Notes: generated from the letters alone by a model not told the origin. Numbered from the stretch's first letter, positions 25,321 through 33,945 are shown. The stretch: DNA of 64,000 bases from Thermocrinis jamiesonii (GCF_000702425.1 NZ_JNIE01000003.1:124650-188649), one strand, 5' to 3'. A program made the numbers and translations.

Positions 25321-26670
25321 GGAGAACAAAAGGAAACTAAGAAGGCTGGCACCAAGTCCAGCAAGCAGTGCAAATTGATGATGGAATACGTATTCCAACA
25401 CAACCCACACAAAAAATCCGCATATCATACTTGCCACTGCGGAGGTTTGGTCCGAAGTCTTAAAGTAAAGCGCTCCAACCATAGGAACGAAAAGGGATAC
25501 CAAGCTAAGCGCAGAAGAACTTTCCACAAGGCTGAATATAGATTCGCCACCAAAGGCAAAGGCTAAGGACAAAAGCGTCACTATAATTACGCTAACCCTG
25601 GTTAGTCTTAAAAAACCTCTGTCCGAAAGGTTTTTAAAGATTGGTCTTAGTATGTTTTCGCTTAACACCGCAGACGGTGCCAAAATAGCACTGCTTGCGG
25701 TGCTCATAATAGCAGAAAGTAAAGCTCCAAAGAATAAAACCTTTGTTATCTGAGAAGTGTGCTCCATGATCATGGTGGGCAACATAAGCTGGGGGTCTAT
25801 GTCAAGCAGGTTTGGATATTTAACCCTTGCAAATATAGCCAAAAGCAGTGGGATTAGGGCTACCGTAAGATACATAAACCCTGCGGTTATAGAAGAAAGA
25901 ACTGCTACCCTTTCTGATCTCGAAGACATCACTCTTTGAAACACGTCTTGCTGAGGTATAGAGCCAAGCCCTATGGTTATCAGTGCGCTAACGAAAAGAA
26001 GAATCTCCTCTATGCTAAAGCTTGGAAAGAACTTATAGTATTCTGGAGGTTGGGATGCAACTACTGGGACTACATCAGAAAAGCCATTGGAAACCTCATA
26101 AAGCACAAAGATTAAACCTAAGACAATGACTACGGTCTGTATAAAGTCCGTCAGAGAAACTGCCCACATACCTCCAAAAAAGGTGTATAAAAGCACTATA
26201 AGGGAGCCAATTATTATGCCAAAGCTTTGAGATATGCCTGTGGTGATGTGAAGGATTATACCTATGGCAACCATTTGAGCAGCTATCCAGCCAAAGTAAG
26301 AAGCAATGAGCATAATGCTTGCGACTATCTCTGCCTTCCTGCCGTATTTGATCCTATAAAAATCTCCAAAAGTAAGAAGGTTCATTCTGTAGAGGGGTTT
26401 GGCAAAAAAAAGACCAACGAGTATTAGACATAGAGCTGCGCCAAAGGGGTCTGCCACTACACCCCAAAGACCTTCCTTTGCCATCACAGAGGATGCACCT
26501 AAGACTGTTTCTGACCCAAACCAGGTAGCAAAGGCTACGAAGGTAGCCATATAAAAAGGTAGATTTCTACCTGCAAGTATGTAGTCCCGTGAATTTTTAA
26601 CCAACCTACCTGCATATACACCTAAGATCAAAGTAAAGAGCATGTAAAGGACTACAAAAACTATGATCAT
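25294..26670 (-). CDS. Sodium/solute symporter (SSS family)
   Basis: A 458-residue integral membrane protein with 12-13 hydrophobic helices and no signal peptide. The N-terminal [20 protein letters not shown] and [15 protein letters not shown] stretches fit the SSS (SLC5-like) family, as does [18 protein letters not shown] in the middle, which resembles the family's QR-containing signature. Substrates in the family range from proline and pantothenate to acetate and cannot be told here. It begins 1 bp after mnmG's stop and is likely co-transcribed. The 3' end overlaps apgM by 27 bp. Confidence 0.88.
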   Translation of the reverse strand: MIIVFVVLYMLFTLILGVYAGRLVKNSRDYILAGRNLPFYMATFVAFATWFGSETVLGASSVMAKEGLWGVVADPFGAALCLILVGLFFAKPLYRMNLLTFGDFYRIKYGRKAEIVASIMLIASYFGWIAAQMVAIGIILHITTGISQSFGIIIGSLIVLLYTFFGGMWAVSLTDFIQTVVIVLGLIFVLYEVSNGFSDVVPVVASQPPEYYKFFPSFSIEEILLFVSALITIGLGSIPQQDVFQRVMSSRSERVAVLSSITAGFMYLTVALIPLLLAIFARVKYPNLLDIDPQLMLPTMIMEHTSQITKVLFFGALLSAIMSTASSAILAPSAVLSENILRPIFKNLSDRGFLRLTRVSVIIVTLLSLAFAFGGESIFSLVESSSALSLVSLFVPMVGALYFKTSDQTSAVASMICGFFVWVVLEYVFHHQFALLAGLGASLLSFLLFSLRSKLRKS

Positions 26671-26671
26671 A

Positions 26672-28516
26672 TTAGTCCAACTTTCCTAAGTATGCGAGCA
26701 AAGCGGTTATAGTAGCGGGCGTTATGCCATCTATTCTGCTAGCCTGCCCCACAGTCAAAGGTTTGAACTTCTTAAGTTTTTCCTTAGCTTCATGAGTTAG
26801 CCCGGGCACTTTATCGTAGTCTATGTCTTCGGGAATGGGTGTGTCCTCAAGCTTTTTCAACTTTTCATTTAGTTTCCTTTCCCTCTCCAAATAGGGTTCA
26901 TACTTTAGCTCAATCTCCACCTCCTCTGCGACATAAGGGTGTTCTGGAATTGCTACTCCCAAGCTTTTAAGGTCGTGTATGGAGTATTCAGAGGTGAGTA
27001 GCTGGGATAGGCTGTAGGGCTTTATATCTGAGCCTATGGCTACGGAAACTTTATATCCTTTATAAAACTCAAGCCAGGAGTTTATTTCCCTTTCCAACTC
27101 CTGCACCAGTTTATACTGCTCTTCAGACAAAAGTCCTAATTCCCTTCCCAACTTTGCGAGCCTGAGGATAGCATTGTCCTGTCTTAGGTAAAGTCTATAT
27201 TCGGACCTTGATGTAAAGAGTCTGTAAGGTTCTGTAACTCCCTTTGTGGTTAAATCGTCCACCATGATGCCTATGTAACTTTCGTCCCTTCTTAGATATA
27301 TAGGTTCCTTTCCAAAGGCTCTCAGACAAGCGTTTATGCCTGCCAGTATGCCTTGACCTGCTGCTTCTTCGTATCCGGTGGTGCCGTTAAAGTTGCCCGC
27401 ATGGAAAAGCCCCCTTATTTTCTTTGTCTCTAATGTGGGATAAAGCTCAGTAGGTGGAACTATGTCATACTCTATGGCATAGGCAGGTCTTATGAGCTCC
27501 ACCTTTTCTAAACCGGGTATGGACCTATACATCTCCCATTGGACTTCCTCAGGAAGAGAGGTAGAAAGACCATTTGGGTATATTTCTATGGTGTCCCAAC
27601 CCTCCGGCTCTAAGAATACCTGATGTCTTTCTTTATCAGGAAACTTTACCACCTTGTCCTCTATGGATGGACAATACCTTGGACCAATACCTTTGATGAG
27701 ACCTCCATAAAGCGCGGTTCGGTGTAGATTTTTTCTGATTATCTCGTGGGTCTTTGGTGTGGTGTAGGTTATCCAACAAACAGCCTGTTTTTTCCCTTTT
27801 TCAAACCAGTATGTGCCTACGGGTTCTGTCCAAAAGGAAAACTTAGGGGGTGGATCGTCTCCCGGTGCAATCTCAAGGTTGGAAAAATCTATGGTTCTTT
27901 TGTCAAGCCTTGCAGGTGTGCCTGTCTTAAATCTCATTAGCGGAAAGCCGTGCCTTTTGTAAAACTCAGAAAGTCCGGTAGAGTTTGGCTCCCAAGCCCT
28001 GCCGGCGGGAAAGGTTTTGTCTCCTATGTATATAAGACCGTTCAAAAAGGTTCCGGTAGTTACCACTACAGCCTTTACCTTGTATTCAAGCCCAAGCCTT
28101 GTCTTTACAGCTACAACCCTTCCATCCTTTACGATAATATCCACTACCTCGTCCTGTTTTATGTGAAGGTTCTCTTGGGTTTCGCAGACCTTTTTCATGT
28201 ATTCTCTGTATGCTCTTTTGTCCGCCTGAGCCCTTGGAGACCAAACAGCCTTTCCCTTTCTCGTGTTCAGCATCTTAAACTGTATGCCCGTATGATCTAT
28301 AGCCTTTCCCATCTCCCCACCAAGGGCATCTATTTCTCTTACCACAATTCCCTTTGCTACTCCACCTATGGCAGGATTGCAGGACATCTGCCCTATGTTA
28401 TCCGCATTTAGCACAAACATTACTGTCTTTGCTCCCATGCGAGCAGATGCCAAAGCAGCCTCTATACCCGCATGACCCCCACCTATTACAGCTACATCAA
28501 ACTCATCAACCAACAT
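26672..28516 (-). CDS. mnmG: tRNA uridine 5-carboxymethylaminomethyl enzyme MnmG (GidA)
   Basis: An FAD enzyme that, with MnmE, modifies wobble U34 of tRNAs reading split boxes. The FAD-binding GGGHAGIEAALASARMGAKT opens the protein, followed by CNPAIGGVAKGI and DHTGIQFKMLNTRKGKAVWSPRAQ, both diagnostic for MnmG. GLFHAGNFNGTTGYEEAAGQG near residue 370 is the second family signature. The length of 614 residues is typical. The start is 8 bp from a -10 box and divergent from the 28535 gene across an 18-bp gap. Confidence 0.97.
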   Translation of the reverse strand: MLVDEFDVAVIGGGHAGIEAALASARMGAKTVMFVLNADNIGQMSCNPAIGGVAKGIVVREIDALGGEMGKAIDHTGIQFKMLNTRKGKAVWSPRAQADKRAYREYMKKVCETQENLHIKQDEVVDIIVKDGRVVAVKTRLGLEYKVKAVVVTTGTFLNGLIYIGDKTFPAGRAWEPNSTGLSEFYKRHGFPLMRFKTGTPARLDKRTIDFSNLEIAPGDDPPPKFSFWTEPVGTYWFEKGKKQAVCWITYTTPKTHEIIRKNLHRTALYGGLIKGIGPRYCPSIEDKVVKFPDKERHQVFLEPEGWDTIEIYPNGLSTSLPEEVQWEMYRSIPGLEKVELIRPAYAIEYDIVPPTELYPTLETKKIRGLFHAGNFNGTTGYEEAAGQGILAGINACLRAFGKEPIYLRRDESYIGIMVDDLTTKGVTEPYRLFTSRSEYRLYLRQDNAILRLAKLGRELGLLSEEQYKLVQELEREINSWLEFYKGYKVSVAIGSDIKPYSLSQLLTSEYSIHDLKSLGVAIPEHPYVAEEVEIELKYEPYLERERKLNEKLKKLEDTPIPEDIDYDKVPGLTHEAKEKLKKFKPLTVGQASRIDGITPATITALLAYLGKLD

Positions 28517-28534
28517 GTGAATAAAATATATTAC
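28517..28534. promoter_or_regulatory. 18-bp bidirectional promoter between mnmG and the 28535 gene
   Basis: The gap between two divergent ATGs is only 18 bp. Plus-strand TAAAAT (28522-28527) is 7 bp from ATG 28535; minus-strand TATATT (28525-28530) is 8 bp from mnmG's ATG. The boxes overlap, and both transcripts would be leaderless. Confidence 0.5.
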
Positions 28535-28882
28535 ATGAAGGTTAAAGAGTTAAGTCAAAAGCAAATAGAATTTCTAAAGACAGTCTTTGAACTTGAGGAC
28601 TTGCCCTTGGATCAAGAAGTTGAAGAGTTCTTGGAATCAATGGGATGTAAGCTATACCAATGTCTGAGTTGTCGCAAGCTAATATTTCACGACAATTATG
28701 AGTTTTGGAACCTGTCCGACTGCTGTGATGACAATTCTAAGTTGGTAGCTGACGGGCTTTTGTGTGAGGTGTGCTACGGAAGAAGTGCAGAAAACATGAA
28801 AGATTGGATCTTTTTCAAACCTACCTATTTAAAGACAGTTGAATTCAAAGGAACGTTCAATGCCCCAAATAAAGAGCTTTGA
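28535..28882 (+). CDS. Small cysteine-rich (zinc-ribbon-like) hypothetical protein
   Basis: I do not recognise this 115-residue protein. An acidic helical N-terminus leads into paired cysteines: QCLSCRKLI, then SDCCDD, then LLCEVCYG. Three Cys-x-x-Cys-like sites could bind zinc, as in a ribbon or treble-clef fold. I chose the ATG at 28535, which follows a -10 box; an in-frame start at 28472 would lie inside mnmG. It overlaps the YkuK-like gene by 23 bp, so the two are probably translated together. Confidence 0.65.
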   Translation: MKVKELSQKQIEFLKTVFELEDLPLDQEVEEFLESMGCKLYQCLSCRKLIFHDNYEFWNLSDCCDDNSKLVADGLLCEVCYGRSAENMKDWIFFKPTYLKTVEFKGTFNAPNKEL

Positions 28883-29300
28883 AGAAGTAAAGGAATTTAT
28901 AAAAGGTACTTCCGAAAGGACCGCTATATACGTTGGATGTGACTCTCGTCAGGTAAATGATAGCACGGTTTTCGTTACCGTGGTAGTAGTTCATATAGAT
29001 TCCTGTAGAGGAGCAAAGGTCTTTTGGAAAACTGAGAAAGTAAAGCGTATAAGGTCTCTAAGGCAGAGGCTTATGGAAGAAGTCAGCAGAGCTGTTTATA
29101 CCGCCTTAGAGCTCATAGACGTGGTGGGCAACAGACCTTTTGAGGTTCATCTTGACATAAACCCAAACCCTCAGCACAACTCTTCCATCATTCTAAAGGA
29201 AGCCATAGGCTTTGTTTTGGCTCAAGGATTAAAACCGGTGGTAAAACCAAAATCAATAGCAGCATCTTCTGTGGCAGACTACATAACTGGAAGATACTAA
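28860..29300 (+). CDS. YkuK-like RNase H-fold protein (DUF458)
   Basis: A 146-residue protein of the YkuK/DUF458 family, predicted to have the RNase H fold. Acidic residues of a putative active site are visible: IYVGCDSRQVND near the N-terminus, then FEVHLDINPNPQHNSS in the middle, and SSVADYITGRY at the end. Members of this family are conserved, but their substrates are not settled. The ATG at 28860 follows AAAGGA by 7 bp. The 3' end overlaps the fliN 3' end by 4 bp. Confidence 0.8.
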   Translation: MPQIKSFEEVKEFIKGTSERTAIYVGCDSRQVNDSTVFVTVVVVHIDSCRGAKVFWKTEKVKRIRSLRQRLMEEVSRAVYTALELIDVVGNRPFEVHLDINPNPQHNSSIILKEAIGFVLAQGLKPVVKPKSIAASSVADYITGRY

Positions 29301-29671
29301 AGTGATCTTTTAACCCTTTCTTCTTTTTCTACAATATCCGTTATCTTCACTCCAAATTTATCCTCCACGACCACTATCTCACCTTTTGCTATAAGCTTGC
29401 CGTTTACCTTTATATCCACAGGCTCTTCTACCAAGTTATCAAGCTCTACCACAGATCCTGGACCCAAATTCAGTATTTCCCCCAAAGTAAGCGTTGTAGA
29501 ACCAACTACAACCTCTACCACCAAAGGAAGGTCTAAAAATTTCTTTAACTTCTCTTGAATTTCTGACGTTGAAAGTGCTTTGGACTCTTCTTTTTCTTTT
29601 GTTTTCTCTTCTTGTTCCTTAAGCGCTTCTTGCCACAGATCAGCTAATTCTTCGTTTTTTTGCTCTTCCAT
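29297..29671 (-). CDS. fliN: Flagellar motor switch protein FliN (or FliN/YscQ-like)
   Basis: A 124-residue protein with the SpoA/surface-presentation domain: FLDLPLVVEVVVGSTTLTLGEILNLGPGSVVELDNL is a clear FliN C-ring signature (given here as the region around residues 47-85), ending GEIVVVEDKFGVKITDI. The acidic N-terminal 45 residues are variable in FliN. FliN forms rings at the base of the flagellar switch. No other flagellar gene lies in the window, so it is detached from the usual fliM/fliN/fliP cluster. The start is 6 bp from a TATAAT box. Confidence 0.88.
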   Translation of the reverse strand: MEEQKNEELADLWQEALKEQEEKTKEKEESKALSTSEIQEKLKKFLDLPLVVEVVVGSTTLTLGEILNLGPGSVVELDNLVEEPVDIKVNGKLIAKGEIVVVEDKFGVKITDIVEKEERVKRSL

Positions 29672-29677
29672 AGATAT

Positions 29678-29683
29678 ATTATA
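29678..29683 (-). promoter_or_regulatory. -10 box before fliN
   Basis: Minus-strand TATAAT (plus ATTATA) is 6 bp upstream of the fliN ATG with no Shine-Dalgarno, a leaderless arrangement. Confidence 0.5.
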
Positions 29684-29771
29684 CCTTATGCTTTTCTTCT
29701 AAAATAGTTGTTGTTAAGTATTCCATTATGCAGTATGTCAATTTTTATTGGAAACTCATAGCAGTTTCGTG

Positions 29772-29780
29772 TGTTATAAT
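29772..29780 (+). promoter_or_regulatory. Extended -10 promoter before acyP
   Basis: TGTTATAAT (extended -10) ends 8 bp before the ATG at 29789. Transcription would begin a base or two from the start codon. Confidence 0.5.
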
Positions 29781-29788
29781 CTAACAAG

Positions 29789-30082
29789 ATGGACCATCAA
29801 ACAAAACATATCAGTGCCTATAGGATATTTTTATCTGGTTTGGTGCAGGGTGTAGGTTTCAGAAGCTGGACAAAGCGCTTAGCTGAAAGTTATGGTTTGG
29901 ATGGATGGGTACGCAATCTACCGGATGGTAGGGTTGAATTATTCGCCCAAGGAGAGAACGATGTGCTACAGGACTTTATATGGAAACTGTGGGAAGGTCC
30001 AAAAGGAGCAAGGGTGGATAAAATGGAAATAATAAAGGAAGCTGTTAGCCATGAAGAAAGGGGTTTTTATATTAAGTATTAG
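29789..30082 (+). CDS. acyP: Acylphosphatase
   Basis: Hydrolyses acylphosphates such as carbamoyl phosphate or acetyl phosphate. The 97-residue ferredoxin-like domain has the catalytic signature VQGVGFRSWTKRLAESYGLDGWVRNLPDG: the catalytic arginine in GVGFRSW and the asparagine in VRNL (regions around residues 17-45). The two motifs are the complete PS00150/PS00151 set. Its 3' end overlaps the LysM gene by 32 bp. Confidence 0.96.
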   Translation: MDHQTKHISAYRIFLSGLVQGVGFRSWTKRLAESYGLDGWVRNLPDGRVELFAQGENDVLQDFIWKLWEGPKGARVDKMEIIKEAVSHEERGFYIKY

Positions 30083-31424
30083 CCTTTTATTCAACTTTTC
30101 CTTTGCTCAAGAGTGTAAATATCACAAGGTTAAAAGTGGAGAGACGCTGGAAAAAATAGCAAAAAGCTATGGAGTAAAAACTCAGGAAATATTAGAAGCT
30201 AATAAAAATATAAATCCAAACAAATTGAAGATAGGAGAAAGGATATGCATACCCGTTTCAGAGGCTAAAAACCCAAGGACAGAAGATTACGCTATTTATA
30301 AAGTCAAAAAAGGAGATACCTTAGAGAGTATAGCAAAGAAATTCGGAGTGGATTGGAGAGAGTTAAAAAGTTTTAACAACCTAAAAACAACCAAACTATT
30401 AGAAGGTCAGGAAATAAAGATTCCTGCAAGATCTGTTAGTAAAAGAACTCAAAATCAGATAAAAAACTACGAGACCTATGTAGTTCAAAGGGGTGGTAGG
30501 CTGGAGCATATAGCCAAAAGGCTTGGAGTTTCAGAAAGGGAGTTGGAAAGGCTAAACCCAGAATTGAAGGGTAAGTGGTTGGAAAAAGGAACTGTGGTGA
30601 AGGTGCCCCGTGTTGAGAGAGGAAAAAAAGAGAAGGTTGAAAAGTATGAAATATACATAGTCAAAAGAGGTGGTAGGCTGGAAGATATAGCTAAAAACTT
30701 AGGAGTTTCTAAAGAAGAGTTAGAAAAGTTGAATCCAGAGTTGAAACAAAAGTGGTTATCAAAAGGCACAAAGGTGAAGGTGCCTATAAGGCAACAAAAA
30801 GAAATAACTGAAAACTATGAAACCTATGTTGTAAAAAAAGGTGCTAAACTTGAGCATGTAGCAAAAAGGTTGGGTGTTTCAAAAGAGGAGTTGGAGAGGT
30901 TAAACCCAGAGCTAAAGGGTAAATGGTTAGAGAAAGGGACGGTTGTAAAAATACCTGTTAAGGATAGGGTTCGTGATGTAGTGTCTGCAGAGAAAGAAAG
31001 TAGACCCTCTCTACCTCAAAAAACAGAAGAAAGAACACCAAACGAGCAAACTGATGAGAGAATTCCAAAAAACAGCTTGCCTTTGCCTGTGGAAGGTAGT
31101 ATTACAAAAAGGAATAGAGGAGTGAATATAGTTGCAGAGTGTGGAACTCCTGTTAAAGCGATTGAAGATGGAAAAGTAATATACAGTGGTAATGACCTAC
31201 AAGCATATGGAAACATGATTATATTGGACCATGGAAAGTTTATATCTATATATGCAAATAATCAAGAAAATTTAGTAAAAAGAGGGGAACAAGTATCCAA
31301 AAACCAACAAATTGCATTGGTGGGAAGGAAAAACAACTCTGAGAACTGTGCGCTTTATTTTGAACTTAGAAATAAGGAAGGTATTCCCTTAGATCCCACA
31401 GAATACTTTAGAAGCGCCCAATAA
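30051..31424 (+). CDS. LysM-repeat protein with degenerate M23 (NlpD/EnvC-like) domain
   Basis: A 457-residue envelope protein. A signal peptide (MKKGVFILSISLLFNFSFAQ) is followed by five LysM peptidoglycan-binding domains at about 24-67, 84-127, 140-182, 199-241 and 256-298. The last three are near copies (LSKxxL-N-P-E-L-K pattern). A C-terminal M23 (LytM) domain from about 345 has lost its zinc ligands: RGVNIV where H-x-G-x-D is expected, IYANN where H-x-x occurs, and LYFEL in place of H-F-E. This is the NlpD/EnvC type, which activates cell-wall amidases rather than cutting. A linker rich in Glu, Thr and Pro separates the LysMs from M23. No amidase gene is nearby. Confidence 0.85.
   Translation: MKKGVFILSISLLFNFSFAQECKYHKVKSGETLEKIAKSYGVKTQEILEANKNINPNKLKIGERICIPVSEAKNPRTEDYAIYKVKKGDTLESIAKKFGVDWRELKSFNNLKTTKLLEGQEIKIPARSVSKRTQNQIKNYETYVVQRGGRLEHIAKRLGVSERELERLNPELKGKWLEKGTVVKVPRVERGKKEKVEKYEIYIVKRGGRLEDIAKNLGVSKEELEKLNPELKQKWLSKGTKVKVPIRQQKEITENYETYVVKKGAKLEHVAKRLGVSKEELERLNPELKGKWLEKGTVVKIPVKDRVRDVVSAEKESRPSLPQKTEERTPNEQTDERIPKNSLPLPVEGSITKRNRGVNIVAECGTPVKAIEDGKVIYSGNDLQAYGNMIILDHGKFISIYANNQENLVKRGEQVSKNQQIALVGRKNNSENCALYFELRNKEGIPLDPTEYFRSAQ
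30468..30960 (+). repeat. Tandem near-identical LysM units 3-5
   Basis: Three copies of a 57-59-codon unit begin at about 30468, 30645 and 30816, each encoding Y-E-x-Y-x-V, then L-E-x-x-A-K-x-L-G-V-S, L-N-P-E-L-K and a Val-rich end. They differ mostly by synonymous and conservative changes, suggesting in-gene duplication. Confidence 0.75.
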
Positions 31425-31811
31425 TTATTCCAAATGATCTATGTAAATGATGGTTTTCTGCGTATTTTTTTCTATTCGCTTTATGGTTCTTATCTCATAT
31501 ATCTGATTGTCATTTTTTATTACTCCTGCCTTTTCTAACACATCCCAAAGACTTTTCAGCATATTATCAATATCTCTCTTCCTTCTATTTGGTAGCACAA
31601 GGATAACCTCCATAGATAACGGTCCCTCTAATGGATCACCGCTGTATTGCTGCTTAATTTCCCAAATGGCTCTCATTTCCCAGTTTTTTATTCTGGGAGG
31701 TTTAAAAACCTTACCACCTTTTTTTCTTATGTATCTGTTGCTTTTTGGCACCGGAAGGGAGGAAAGATGTAATTCTATTTTCTTTCTTCCTTCACTCACA
31801 CGTAAATTCAA
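31425..31811 (-). CDS. rusA: RusA-like Holliday-junction endonuclease
   Basis: A 128-residue protein of the RusA family, dimeric nucleases that resolve Holliday junctions. The motif RRKRDIDNMLKSLWDVLEKAG followed by NDNQIYEI is diagnostic: its aspartates (DIDN... D) form the metal site. RusA genes are most often phage-derived, but this one is the last gene of a chromosomal 11-gene run with no other phage gene, so it may be a fixed copy acting in replication or repair. It overlaps rimO by 20 bp and abuts the LysM gene with no gap. Confidence 0.85.
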   Translation of the reverse strand: MNLRVSEGRKKIELHLSSLPVPKSNRYIRKKGGKVFKPPRIKNWEMRAIWEIKQQYSGDPLEGPLSMEVILVLPNRRKRDIDNMLKSLWDVLEKAGVIKNDNQIYEIRTIKRIEKNTQKTIIYIDHLE

Positions 31812-33081
31812 CCAGTAGATCCTGTTCTTTGAAGTCCTTTACCAAAACATCCACCAATTCTCCCTCTTTCACTTCCCACTCAGTTTCCAAATAACAAACT
31901 CCATCTACCTCTGGAGCCTGAAACCATAGCCTGCCAACTGGGACAATGCCCAAGTCTTCATCGTATCCATCCACTAACATCTTAAATTTTTTTCCAAGCA
32001 AACCTTTGTATTTCTTTTGGATCACCTCGTTTTGAGCTTCGTAAAGAGCATTCTTCCTTCTTTCCTTCTCCTCGTAGCTTACCCTATCTCCCAAGACTTC
32101 TGCTGGAGTATTTTCCTCCAAGGAATAACTAAAAACCCCAACCCAGTAAAAGTAGCCCTTTTCCACAAACTCTAATAGCTCCTGAAAATCTTTCGGACTT
32201 TCTTCTGGATAGCCAACTATAAAACTTGTTCTTATCACCGCATCAGGTATGGTGTGGAGTATTTTGTCTATTAACTTCTCTACAAAGTTCTTATCGTAAC
32301 CCCTTCTCATGCTTTTTAAAATTTTGCTAGAAACGTGTTGAAAAGGTATGTCAAAGTAGGGAAGGACCTTTGAAGATTTGGCTATGTAGTTTATAAGATC
32401 ATCGCTAACATCTGTTGGATATAAGTATAAAAGTCTTATCCAGTTTATGCCCTCTATCTTCTCAAGCTTCTCAAGAAGCTTAATTATAGCATTTTTTCCA
32501 TACAGGTCTCTACCGTAATAAGTAGTGTCTTGAGAAACCACGCATATTTCTTTAACCCCCTGCTGAGCTATCCATTTAGCCTCTTCCACCAAATCTTCTA
32601 TAGGCTTTGATCTGTACTTACCTCTTATTTGGGGTATAGCACAAAAGGAGCAAAGTCGGTTGCATCCTTCGGAAATTTTAAGGTAAGCATAGGACCTTGG
32701 TGTTGTAAGAATTCTTTTATTTTCTTTTACTTTTTCAAGCCCCAAAAACTCCAAAATCTCATCCCAACTTTCTGTTCCAAAATAAGCTGAGACCTCTGGT
32801 ATCTCTTTTATCAGCTCCTGTTTGTATCTCTCTACCAAACAACCCATCACTATAACCTTTTTCTTTCCCGCATACTCAAGGATATAGTCTATTGCCTCCT
32901 CTTTGGCTGGATTTATAAACCCACAGGTGTTTATAATTATCGTGTCTGCCTTCTTAGGATCGTTAGTAAATTCCGCCCCTGCTTGTTTTAGCTTGCCCAG
33001 TAATACTTCCGTATCCACAAGATTTTTAGAACAACCTAAGCTTATAACTCCTACTTTTAGCTTACCTTTTCTGCGACTCAT
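31792..33081 (-). CDS. rimO: Ribosomal protein S12 methylthiotransferase RimO
   Basis: A radical-SAM enzyme that methylthiolates Asp of ribosomal protein S12. The N-terminal cysteines (SLGCSKNLVDTEV, NTCGFINPAKEE, GCLVERY) and radical-SAM motif EGCNRLCSFCAIPQIRG fit RimO; the GCSKNLVD element is the RimO hallmark that separates it from MiaB. A C-terminal TRAM domain is present. The length is 429 residues. The ATG at 33081 follows GGGAG and sits inside the previous gene by 20 bp. Confidence 0.95.
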   Translation of the reverse strand: MSRRKGKLKVGVISLGCSKNLVDTEVLLGKLKQAGAEFTNDPKKADTIIINTCGFINPAKEEAIDYILEYAGKKKVIVMGCLVERYKQELIKEIPEVSAYFGTESWDEILEFLGLEKVKENKRILTTPRSYAYLKISEGCNRLCSFCAIPQIRGKYRSKPIEDLVEEAKWIAQQGVKEICVVSQDTTYYGRDLYGKNAIIKLLEKLEKIEGINWIRLLYLYPTDVSDDLINYIAKSSKVLPYFDIPFQHVSSKILKSMRRGYDKNFVEKLIDKILHTIPDAVIRTSFIVGYPEESPKDFQELLEFVEKGYFYWVGVFSYSLEENTPAEVLGDRVSYEEKERRKNALYEAQNEVIQKKYKGLLGKKFKMLVDGYDEDLGIVPVGRLWFQAPEVDGVCYLETEWEVKEGELVDVLVKDFKEQDLLVEFTCE

Positions 33082-33286
33082 CTTCTCCCTTCCTTAAAAA
33101 CTGTTTTGGATTTTTATCAACTTTTACCATCCTAAAACCACCATCCTTCCCTTCAACTACTAAATAATTCTCTACTTTTCCTTTCCTTTCCACAACTATG
33201 TATCCTACCACACCCTCCAAATCAGTAAAAGGCTCCTTTGTGTAAGCTATAAATAGAAAAACCAATAATACGAATAAAACTTTCAT
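33062..33286 (-). CDS. Small exported protein in the pilP position
   Basis: A 74-residue protein with a signal peptide (MKVLFVLLVFLFIAYT) and a short beta-rich body (VVGYIVVERKGKVENYLVVE). It occupies the place of PilP, immediately after pilO, but has no lipobox cysteine and is less than half the PilP length. No PilQ follows. It may be a truncated or lineage-specific PilP, or an unrelated pilus accessory. I cannot choose. It overlaps pilO by 4 bp and rimO by 20 bp. Confidence 0.6.
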   Translation of the reverse strand: MKVLFVLLVFLFIAYTKEPFTDLEGVVGYIVVERKGKVENYLVVEGKDGGFRMVKVDKNPKQFLRKGEDESQKR

Positions 33287-33945
33287 AAACTTTCCTCCTT
33301 CATAAGTACAAATAAGGTAATATCTCCTTTGAGCTTTTCTCCTTCAAACTTACTAATCCTCAGGGAAGAGGGATAAGAGACAAAACCTTCTTCACCTAAG
33401 TCCTTCAGAAAACTAACTATTTGAGAGTAGCTACCAATAAAAGAGAGTTTTAGTTCTGCAGTAGGATATTTGACATACGTTTGCCCTTGATCTTTTGCGA
33501 TCTTAACAATCCGTTTACCCTCTTCTACTTTCTCTATATCATACCCTATTTCAACAGGTTTTCCAAGGTTTGCTGAAAGGATTACAACCCCATTCTTCTT
33601 AGCTATCAGCCCCAATCTTCTATACACTGTGCCTGGGTCCTTTTTAGAGGGGATTTCTCCAACGACCTTTTCCAACTCCTGCTTTTTTTGTGAAAGCTGT
33701 ACCTGTAGTTGTTCCTTTTGTCTTTTAAGCGAATCTAACGACCTGGGATCTGTTAGCCTTTTTAACTGCTCTATCTCCGAATAGATCTGATCCTTTTCTT
33801 TTTTAGCTTTTTCAAGCTCTTCTTGTAGTGGAGATAGGAACATTAAATAAATGTAAGCTATTACTGCTATGGGTAAAAAGATCAAAATCACGTATTTTTG
33901 CCACTGCGGAAGAGCCTCCCATTGAGCCTTCAGCTTTTCCATCAT
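33283..33945 (-). CDS. pilO: Type IV pilus alignment subcomplex protein PilO
   Basis: A 220-residue inner-membrane protein with a short cytoplasmic N-terminus, one transmembrane helix (YVILIFLPIAVIAYIYLMFL), a long periplasmic coiled coil (about 40-95), and a C-terminal ferredoxin-like domain. PilO pairs with PilN to connect PilM to the secretin in type IV pili. It follows pilN with a 4-bp overlap. Sequence conservation is low in this family, so context supports the call. Confidence 0.82.
   Translation of the reverse strand: MMEKLKAQWEALPQWQKYVILIFLPIAVIAYIYLMFLSPLQEELEKAKKEKDQIYSEIEQLKRLTDPRSLDSLKRQKEQLQVQLSQKKQELEKVVGEIPSKKDPGTVYRRLGLIAKKNGVVILSANLGKPVEIGYDIEKVEEGKRIVKIAKDQGQTYVKYPTAELKLSFIGSYSQIVSFLKDLGEEGFVSYPSSLRISKFEGEKLKGDITLFVLMKEESL

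Noticed and set aside
27950-28411. 153-codon plus-strand open frame
   Set aside because: It is antisense to mnmG, Ser/Tyr/Leu-rich and lacks any family motif; mnmG is certain.
30051-31424. Active M23 endopeptidase
   Set aside because: All the zinc ligand positions are replaced, so catalytic activity is unlikely.
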